DNA of 64,000 nt, taken from positions 28,636,708-28,700,707 of the forward strand of contig OY482848.1 in assembly GCA_960531495.1 (NCBI GenBank), in the 5' to 3' direction. The first letter of the stretch is position 1; each line of letters opens with the position of its first letter. A model generated the notes under the pieces. That model worked only from the letters and a program-made list of their open reading frames with translations. It was not told the DNA's origin and made no database searches. Shown one piece after another: positions 56,210 to 64,000 of the stretch. The stretch is from Zeus faber (taxonomy: Eukaryota; Chordata; Actinopteri; Zeiformes; Zeidae). A program made the position numbers and the translations under genes.

Positions 56210-57030
56210 CTGTAAACATTAAAAAGAAGTGATGAGGGAAGGGTCTGAATAACTAGAAAAGAGCAGTAAAATGAATTAATAATAGAAAGTGTTAAATGTC
56301 TGTATTTATTGTAGTCAGTGCGGGGTTTTGTTATATATAGTCGTGAGTTTGTGCAAATTGTCGGTCTAAACATTACAAAGAAGTCCCATGGTATTAAAAT
56401 CGTCTAAATCCTTGAACAGAGATGGCACTATCTCCGTCGATGAATTAAATGCCATCTGGTTATTTTTGTGGTCACGCATGGATGGTACAGCTAGTACCTG
56501 CAGACCTCTTCCGACAACTATCTCTTGGAACGCATCCATCTTGAATTACCTGAAGCGCACAGCGCATAGTTCCAACATTTGGAGGTGTGTGCCGAGCACC
56601 ACACCGCGATTTATGCCAAGTTGTTTATGCCTCGCGCACTAAACGACACTGAGCGGACTATTAACCAGGCTTGAGGGAGGGGGGCAGGAGCTAAAACGAA
56701 ATGTCAAAAGTTAAAAAGACAGCAGCACACATTCAAACACACCCGCTACTTACATTCAATCACAAACAATCATTATATACTACTTCACAAGCATAACATA
56801 AAAGACATGCAGTCTAGAACACAAGCAACGGGAAGATAGCTAGCAGCTAGCAGACAACAGCATCAGGTAATACAACAGCAGAACAGGAGTAGCATATGAC
56901 CAGGAAAGAGCATCAGGCAATACACTAACAGAACAGGGGTAGCATACACAAGCAGTAAGACCAACAGGCAAGGCAAAAACAGCAGCAACAAGAGCACAAA
57001 AATATTCATGGGACAAACAGTAAGCAACAA
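56210..57030. other. Unidentified sequence between Tc1-type end and LINE remnant
   Basis: No family motif was recognised. An open frame at 56388-56642 has no recognisable domain. Confidence 0.45.
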
Positions 57031-57039
57031 GTAAGGGTT

Positions 57040-57395
57040 TGGGAATATTAGTAGGGCAGGAACCAGCTGCATGTATCAGTGAGAATGTCCATAATAGAAT
57101 CCTTGAAATCGGTGATATAATTTTCCAGTTTTAGTATTTTTTTTTGCAGATTTGAACTAGTCTCTGGCTGCAGCAGACCGGAACGATGACAGACCAAATC
57201 TGGTTTTTGTTTTGGGAACTTACAACAAATATGGTGAGCAGAACAGGTGTTGTAGGCAGCAGATGTATTTTGCAACAGATGACAGGTAGGAGGACAGACC
57301 AAGTAGGATTCTGTAGATAAGCATGAACCAGTGAATATTATGACGGGTGTGTAAGGATGGCCGGTTGACAGAGGAGTATAGGGCTTTTCCTACAT
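57040..57395 (-). pseudogene. LINE C-terminal/3' remnant (tentative)
   Basis: On the minus strand the text NIHWFMLIYRILLG and CSPYLL-like pieces (57220-57438) resemble the C-terminal region after the reverse transcriptase in fish jockey/L2-type LINEs, where a HWF/LIYKALLG motif is usual. It may be the continuation of the LINE at 58256-61020, separated by an 800-bp insertion. Confidence 0.45.
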
Positions 57396-57399
57396 TATA

Positions 57400-57447
57400 A
57401 AGGCTTAGGTAGCCCCCCAAAGGATTTTTCCACCCCACCTAAGCCTT
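57400..57447. repeat. Perfect 11-bp inverted repeat with 26-base loop
   Basis: AAGGCTTAGGT (57400-57410) is answered by ACCTAAGCCTT (57437-57447). This may be two abutting or facing transposon termini, or a hairpin. Confidence 0.85.
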
Positions 57448-57449
57448 CT

Positions 57450-58250
57450 CAGAAAAATCGAGCAAGAAAAACCATGTAGAAACCGTCCATGTCCATGCAT
57501 TTATTGCATGCATGCATGCATTTATTGCTGCAATTCGGCAGCAGGTGCCGCTAGAATATTGTTACATTATAGATGCAATAGCTGTGGAAGACGAAGAAGA
57601 CGACTTTTCAGAGCCGGAGAGAAACACGCGACAAGACGGCAGGCGAACCGAGCAATCATACAAGTCAGTGAGAGATTGACTTATGTTCAGCCTAAAATAA
57701 ACTAATGACATTATTTAATAATAAAAAAATAATAATAATTCAAAATTAACTAATCACATGAGTATTTTTTTTTCCGACATTTATCTAATTAATTTGTACG
57801 GAGCCCCTCATGGGACATAGGTAAGGTTAAAAAAAACAAAAAAAAAAAAACGAGTGATTCATGCAATTTATTATTTACCTCACAGTAGCTGAGCGGGAAA
57901 AAAAATCTCACGCCACCAAAAACAAATAAATAAATAAACAAATAAATAAACAATTCAGGGTTTAAGGGATAACGCAATAGATCCAGAGTTACTATGGGGG
58001 GGGTAAATCATATTGATCTCCCATCGACTTTTTCTCCGTACATATGTACTCTCAGTTGTTGCCCCAATAAATGTGATTTACCCATTTAAATAGCCTGGCT
58101 AGTTAGGCACGTAACACTTCATTACGAAGGTCATAAAAGAATGTTCATTGTCAAACCAATAAAAAAATGAAAAAATAAAAAATTTGAATAGAGTAACCAC
58201 AACCTACAACCAATCACATCTACTGACATTGTAGCGGTCTCTTGACGACC
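57450..58250. other. Insert between LINE remnants, nothing identified
   Basis: Contains GCATGCATGCATGCATT near 57508-57523 and (AAAT)n near 57925-57950. No gene is supported. Confidence 0.45.
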
Positions 58251-58255
58251 TGAAC

Positions 58256-59519
58256 TTACATTCCAAATATAAATGTACGGAGACGACACCTGGAGTTGAC
58301 AGTGGCAGTAAAGCCAAAGCCACCGCAGTTGCTGTCGTCAAAAGTTAAAACCCAAGTCTTATTTTGAGCCAGGAAAAAGCGTGGAGTATAGAGTGCAGTG
58401 GTGTGTTTTGGAAGGGGCATTTGTAATAAACCAGATAGCAGAGTGATAGAGAACATTAAGCTTCTGGAGTGCGCCCTTGCATGCCGACCCATATAAATAT
58501 CAACATAGTCTAACATGGGAAGAATGGTAATTTGGCCAAGAGTTCGTTTAGCAGAGAGAGTGAAGGAGTCGCACATTCTGTACAAGAAGCCAATTTTAGA
58601 TTTGACCTTAGACTGTAACCTGTTGATATGGTGTGAGAAGGACAGAGTGCTGTCTAGCCAAATACCCAAGTATTTGTATTCCGTGACCTGATCTACGATA
58701 GCCCCGTTGAGGGTAGTGATAGCTCGGGCTGGAAGGGGCACAGAATCCGTCCTACCGAACCACATGACCTTGGTCTTGTTGGTGTTTAGCAAGAGCTTTA
58801 GGGTAAAGAAGGCCTGTTGGACCCTAAGGAAGCTATCCTGAAGCAATGTACAGTACTGTAAGTACTGCATTTGGGGAGGGACCAATGGCATAAAGGACTG
58901 TATCGTCAGCATAAAGGTAGAACACACCTTTAACACATTGCTCCCTAACAGTGGTAGTTATCACGCCAGTGAGTGACCAGGGACTCACAAGTGTGGACCG
59001 TGTCAAAGCCCTTAGCTAAATCAATCAAGTTTGCTGCACAATAATGTTTAGAATCTAAAGTGGAAATGATGTCACTTGAGGACTTTGAGGGTTCGCCGTG
59101 ACACAGTTATAACCAGATCGAACACCAGACAGAATATTATAAACATTTAGGTAGGTAGTCTGTTGCTGATTTACAAGTTTTTCCAACACTTTTGATATGC
59201 AAGGCAGTACAGAGATGGGCCTATAACAGGATCAGCCTGATCTCCTCCCTTGAAAAGGGGCCGCACTACAGCTGCTTTTTATGCACATTGGATTTCCACT
59301 GGGTGGTGGGACAGGTCAAAAAGATCTGCAATGGGACCTGTGAAGATGGGGGCTGCAATCTTAAGGAAGAAAGCGTCCAGCTCATCAGACCCAGCTGTTC
59401 TTTTGGGGTCCAGCCTAGGCAGCTCATCCAGGAGCTCTCCCTTCGAGATAGCCTGTAGAGTGAGGCAATGTAAGGGGGCAGGGGGCCTCGGGGGGTTAGG
59501 TTGAGAGTCAGAAATTGGC

Positions 59520-59553
<34 letters not shown>

Positions 59554-61020
59554 GCCAAGTACATAAAATCAGGTTTCAAAGTCTTGAAAAAAAATGGCCA
59601 GTTCCCTCTGTTCTGAGAGGCTGGGGGTGTGTCCTCTGAAACCACGCCCAAACACATTAACTGTGTAATAATATACATTTACATTGGAGTAACTTCTATA
59701 TTTTAATGTGAACCCAGTCCCCAGTGTTGTGTGTCTAGTTGCTCACCTCAAAGCGCTGCTGTCTGGCTGCAAAGCTCTCCGCTCTCCGGTGCCACCTGCT
59801 TGCTCCTCCACCGGCCAGGTGTGGGCTCCGCGGCCTGCTAGCATGCAGCTAATGGTAACGTAACCAAACCCCAGGCGGTCGCAGATGCAACAGCAGGGGG
59901 TTGGGGGAGTACCCACGGGATCGGCACCAAGACTTGGCATGAGTTCACAGTCTTTAGCCCAGGTGTTTACACCCAAAACAGCGTTTTATCACAAACTACG
60001 GGCTGTTAGCTTAGCTTATTTCACCACTAATGCTCCTGTTCCAACCATCTGACCTGGTGTTTGTATACTGTAGTGTAAGGGGGAGGACACATGCCAAGTA
60101 TGACCGCTCTACGTCATCGAGTAATGATTTAGCCCCGTCCAAGAAAACCCAGACAACAAAAAATGGTGAGAAACAGTTTAATGGTCTAACTCCACAATTC
60201 AGTACTACATCGTTCAGTCTTTTCATATGTTTTTTTATTTTCATGATCACTGTTTTCCAGAATCTTTTTGGGTCAGAGCCATAGAGGGAGAATTGTTCTT
60301 TGAAATAGCTAGCTTTGGCCTTTCGAATCGCTTGCGTGACCTTATGTCTAATTTGCCTAAAAGCCAGGCAGTCTGCAGGGGATTTAGACAGCCGCACCTT
60401 GAGCCAGGCAGCGTTTTTTTGTTGAAGGAGCACTGCAAGCACACAGTCAAACCAGGGACTGTGTCGATTTTTTATTCTTATTTTCTTGAGCATGCTTGGC
60501 ATGCTTGTTAACAAGAGCACAAAACAGGTCATGAAACAAATTCCATGCATCATTCACAGAGGGGATCAGGCTGACTCTAAACCATTCCATATTGGCTGGG
60601 TCATATAAAAAGGCTTGAGTGTTGGGGTTTTTCAGGATTTGTCTACAACTGATCCAGACAGGCTGTTTATCAAAACAGTTCAAACAGATCGGACACCGGC
60701 AATAAAGCAGTGGTCGCTAATGTCATTGCAAAACACATCAGACTTACATATGGTACTTATGTACATATGGGGGGAGTTTGTGAAGTTAACGTCATTGACA
60801 TACTTAACCGTCTCTCAATTATGGGTAGAACCTCAGGATTGGAGCCATGAACCCAGACTTTCAATTCATCTATTTTAGGTAATAAACTTCTTGCATTAAT
60901 GTGCAGGAAGCCCTGCACATTAAGTTTTTTCAACACAGAAACTGCCAAACCAAAAGATAATTTGTAGTCAATCCAGTATCGGGGAAAGCAACACTTGCAG
61001 CAGGGCCATCTATCTATCAT
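58256..61020 (-). pseudogene. Jockey/L2-type LINE, degenerate, endonuclease to reverse transcriptase
   Basis: On the minus strand, from high to low coordinates, the remnants keep the order of a non-LTR retrotransposon ORF2. The endonuclease start is FLHINARSLLPKIDELKVWV (about 60840-60910). The endonuclease end is AFLYDPANMEWFRVSLIPSV (60550-60640). The linker reads IRIKNRHSPWFDCVLAVLLQ with FRQIRHKVTQAIRKAKASYF (60270-60490). The early reverse transcriptase is LPRLDPKRTAGSDELDAFFL (59350-59450), followed by the central part with AKGFDTV (about 59010). The thumb region reads LLNTNKTKVMWFGRTDSVPL and VTEYKYLGIWLDSTLSFSHH (58610-58810). Many stops and frameshifts and an A32 run at 59521-59552 break it. 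It is bounded on the right by a Tc1-type end. The YADD motif sits near 58900 as FMLTIQ-like decayed text, so it is inactive. Confidence 0.85.
59521..59552. repeat. A32 homopolymer inside the LINE remnant
   Basis: A pure A run on the plus strand. Since the LINE is on the minus strand this is not its own tail; it may mark a separate retroposed insertion ending here. Confidence 0.9.
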
Positions 61021-61029
61021 GCTGCAGAT

Positions 61030-61190
61030 CCCTACACTTGCCCAGTTTTTCTGCTTCCAACACATCAACTTCAATAACTGACTGTTCACTTGCTGCCTAA
61101 TATATCCCACCCCTTGACAGGTGCCATTGGATCGAGGTGGGCAATGTTACTTCAGTCAGTGGTCTTAACATTGTGGCTGATTGACTGTGT
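61030..61190 (-). mobile_element. Tc1-type terminal region (right)
   Basis: TTTTTCTGCTTCCAACACAT, TAATATATCCCACCCCTTGA, CAGGTGCCATTGGATCG and GTCAGTGGTCTTAACATTGT then GGCTGATTGACTGTG form the 5'-UTR-plus-terminus of the same Tc1 family as 56158-56205, in facing orientation. Confidence 0.8.
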
Positions 61191-61194
61191 GTTG

Positions 61195-61362
61195 TATAAA
61201 CACTGTGATTAAGGGAATCATAAAAGAGACTAATAAATAATGAATTTACTGAACAGGAAATGTTTTGTTAACTTAACTATCTCCATATATTAAGGCTGAG
61301 AACATGTGACTTTTGAGTTCATAAACTTTACATTTTTATGGCAATCAGTTGCCTCCTTTTTT

Positions 61363-61394
<32 letters not shown>

Positions 61395-62340
61395 TTCTGC
61401 CAACGTATTCAAGATTACAGTGTGCAGATGCACAACAACAATCTACATCAGCAGTCGGCAGCTTCAGAATACAGAGAGTTTGACCGTTAGACCAAATAAG
61501 GAGGAAGATTGCTATTATAATATAATGGATGGAAAAAATATCCTTTTCTTCAGCCAATCATCAACAGAGCTGCAAAGACGCAAGAGTGAGTCTGTTCACC
61601 TAGTTTGAGCCTGAGTACGACCGGGAAAGTGTCTCCCATGGCGACTGGGAACGCACGTGCGTAGGACATCGCAGGCGCACAGGGAAGTTTAAAATCAGGT
61701 TAGTGGGATACAGTAATACATGCATGTACATGCATGCACACTGGCATATGTCCTAGCTCAAGGACTACATTTCCAACCTGAAAAGAGTAACAGGAGGGGA
61801 TACAAACAAACATTTGCAAAAAGAGGGACAGTGGATGAAAGATTATTTTGCACCTGTGTGTCTGTGTGCTCACTTGTGTTGAGACACGCAGAATGGAGAG
61901 AGAGGATGCCGAGACAATTCTTGCCATTCTCGCCCCGGCTCACTGCACGCCAACTGGTGAGAATGAAGCGATTGAGTCGTACAGGCGGCCTCTCTCTGTC
62001 GCAATAGAGGCGGCAGTCATGATGCAGACTCTTCCCCGGCTAGTTAAAAAAAAGCGTGAAATAGAGCCACCTTTAAGAGCTGTAGATTCCAGGGATTTTA
62101 AAGAAAAGAAATACTTGGGCTCGGCTAATGTGGCTCAAAAGGTCAAGATATTTTTCTTTTTTACACATCTGTATGTATGTAGGTATGTATCTATCAAAAT
62201 TGCAGTTGAATTAGAAGTATTTTAAAACTTGTCTCTCTCAATATCAACTTATTCCCATTCCATTGTCATTGCCAGTCCCATCCTATGAAATTATGATTTT
62301 GATGTAAAGACGCAACAGTATTACTTTGAAGCGCAAACCC
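61195..62340. other. Non-coding stretch with (TTTA)n
   Basis: A (TTTA)7 tract lies at about 61360-61391. No gene is supported. Confidence 0.5.
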
Positions 62341-62348
62341 TTGCATAT

Positions 62349-62480
<132 letters not shown>

Positions 62481-62552
62481 ACACACCCCCCAATGGGCAT
62501 CAACATGGGGGGGTTCGGGACCACAATGGGTCCTTCAAGCGGTGCAACGGGG

Positions 62553-63481
62553 TAGAGATGCACCGATCCTCTGTTTTTCAGTTCTAATCCGATTACGATA
62601 CATATGTGCCAATACCAGAGCTCTTTTTTCTTATCATTATTATTTAGGGATGCAGATATTCCTCTATAGTGCCATTGGAATTTATATGCTTTATTATTTT
62701 TAATATTCAAATACATTGAAATTGGGAATTCTCAAATTTAGTACGGGAGGGGGGGTTATGCATGGCTCTGCAGCTCCACAAGGTCTGGAAAAAAATCCCG
62801 CCCGCGTTCTCTCAGGCCTGGTGGCAAATGCCCCACGGCCCGGCATGATCCGTGAGCTGGTGGTTGGGAACCTCTGCACTAGGGGACATTCTGTCGATAA
62901 TGGTCGGGATTCTAGGTCAAAGGCGCACTTTCCCTTGTACACACAGTGAATTGCCGGAGAAGAGGGAGAGGCGCCGGTGCGCTAGTGTCTTGGCCGACAC
63001 AGACTTTGCACATCGTTACCAGGAATATTTCTCTCTAATGAGTATTAACTGTGCAACATACATACATAATTTTATTGTTCTTCAAATGTGAATTGATTCG
63101 CTCACGTTAGACAAAACATTTATAATAAATTATTTATCTATCATTTAGAAAATACGCAATTGAATGTCAATTTCAGCATTCAAATAGTGATTCTTTTTTT
63201 TTTGATATTCCAATTCTATTTGAACACAGCTGAATGACTGCTGTGCAGTGATGGTTTGCCCAGTTCCGAATCGCACATTGCGCTTTACAGGTAAATTTTT
63301 TCCCGAGTTGAGTTCTCGAGGAGGCAGACCATTAAATAAACAAAAGAAATAAAACGGCAGGTTCATCGTCCAAAGCAAGCCATGAAATGGAATTTGGATC
63401 GGCAACATCAGTCCGATATCTGATGAGTGAATGACGTCCGTATCGTTACCCGATACTGATAATGGATCGGACACATCGCTA
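62553..63481. mobile_element. hAT-like element with ATGCACCGATCC termini (tentative)
   Basis: The left end is TAGAGATGCACCGATCCTCT and the right end on the other strand TAGCGATGTGTCCGATCCAT. Interior pieces (CCGATATCTG, GTATCGTTACCCGATACTGA) are typical of the fish hAT family with repeated GATAC motifs. The flanks GCAACGGG-like and CCAGGGGG agree at only about five of eight positions. The 28S-derived segment starts 40 bases beyond its right end. Confidence 0.5.
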
Positions 63482-63520
63482 CCAGGGGGTCACCAGCAAA
63501 ATGATTAAGAGCTAAACTTT

Positions 63521-64000
63521 AGGGATCCCAGCTCGGCCGGCACGCACCACTTCACTTTCATTGCGGCGTGGGATTTCGTGAGATCCTCTGACACATGCCT
63601 GCATGCAACGGATTGGTCCGCGTTTCAAGATGGGTCAGGTGGGTGGCCGAAATCGCCTCTGACCCTTTGCGCAGAGTGTACTCAAGCCCTTCCCTGCCCA
63701 GAGTGACGCAACTCAGTTGGGGGACATTGACAGTCAGACCCAGTCAAGGGTCGCGCTACTGGCCAGGGAGCTGAGGTGTCCACCTTGGTGAGGCTTGGAA
63801 GGGCCCGGGGGTAGAGGTGGCTCCGGCCGCCGGTTCTACTGCCTCCTCCGCCCCGACCTCGCCGCGTCCCAGGGCCGCAGAGTCTGTGACTCAGGGCCCC
63901 CTCGCCCCCGGTGCAACCTGTCCTCATTGCCCCCAACCGTGTCGCTCTGAGCGGGAACTGGCCCAACGTACACTTGGCGCAAAAGATCAGGAGCGATGTC
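63521..64000 (-). pseudogene. 28S rRNA fragment (D2 domain and following core), decayed
   Basis: On the minus strand the sequence reads CATCTTGAAACGCGGACCAA, GAGGATCTCACGAAATCCCA, CGCCGCAATGAAAGTGAAG and GCCGAGCTGGGATCCC. This is the conserved core of vertebrate 28S rRNA just after the D2 expansion segment (normal core TTGAAACACGGACC and GGCGCAATGAAAGTGAAG), with several substitutions. The preceding 350 bases (to the right edge) are GC-rich, with TTGAGTACACTCTGCGCAAA, CAACTGAGTTGCGTCACTCT and CCACCTTGGTGAGGC-type complement text that fits the D2 domain of fish 28S. Homology stops sharply at about 63521. Many CpG-type changes in the core argue for an old, non-transcribed copy. It continues past the right edge. 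Confidence 0.82.

Noticed and set aside
56388..56642. 84-codon open frame
   Set aside because: No family resemblance and no supporting neighbours.
63682..63966. 94-codon open frame on the minus strand, GC-rich
   Set aside because: It falls entirely inside the 28S rRNA-derived sequence.
63640..64000. Possible promoter CpG island of smurf2
   Set aside because: The text matches 28S rRNA, and no MSNPG exon follows on the minus strand.

Overview
This window looks like an intron-rich stretch of a teleost fish chromosome. The evidence is very long CA/GT dinucleotide arrays, several fish-type DNA transposons (hAT, pogo-like, Tc1-like, Harbinger-like), degenerate LINEs (RTE-type and jockey/L2-type), two copies of a tRNA-headed SINE with the common fish tail ending GCGTCTGCTAAATG, and spliced coding sequence of vertebrate type. 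The species cannot be named from the sequence.

The only host gene I can support is smurf2 (HECT-type E3 ubiquitin ligase), on the minus strand. Three consecutive coding exons are visible at 18459-18497, 14764-14872 and 4264-4397. They have canonical splice sites and compatible codon phases, and they splice into an unbroken N-terminal C2 domain. Diagnostic residues (VVVDG, YIGKSDS, NAINRLK) favour smurf2 over smurf1. The WW and HECT exons must lie left of base 1. The first coding exon was not found and probably lies right of base 64000, so 18498-64000 (over 45 kb) is read as part of intron 1.

Layout: 1-4263 is intron 4 (partial) with CA/GT arrays. Intron 3 (4398-14763) holds a 1674-bp pogo-like transposon at 6556-8229 whose transposase has one homopolymer frameshift and a changed catalytic residue. 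Intron 2 (14873-18458) holds a hAT MITE and a TA-flanked MITE. Intron 1 holds a dense set of elements: an RTE-type LINE broken by a SINE inside the reverse-transcriptase catalytic motif (22807-24006), a second SINE in inverted orientation (31485-31690), several hAT derivatives with recognisable 8-bp target duplications, a Harbinger-like MITE with TAA duplications (48034-48799), a repeat carrying a RecQ-like helicase Walker A remnant (about 53290-53660), a degenerate LINE lying between two Tc1-type ends (56158-61190), and at the right edge a decayed piece of 28S rRNA sequence on the minus strand (63521-64000).

No operon, CRISPR array, phage or defence system is present, and I see no evidence of a new multi-gene system. 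The most useful observations are the arrangement of complementary dinucleotide arrays around smurf2 exon 4, its telomere-like polypyrimidine tract, the pogo-like element, the SINE-in-LINE junction with a snap-back inverted repeat, the RecQ remnant inside a repeat family and the 28S fragment. The (HT)n, (CV)n and similar open reading frames are translated microsatellites, not genes.
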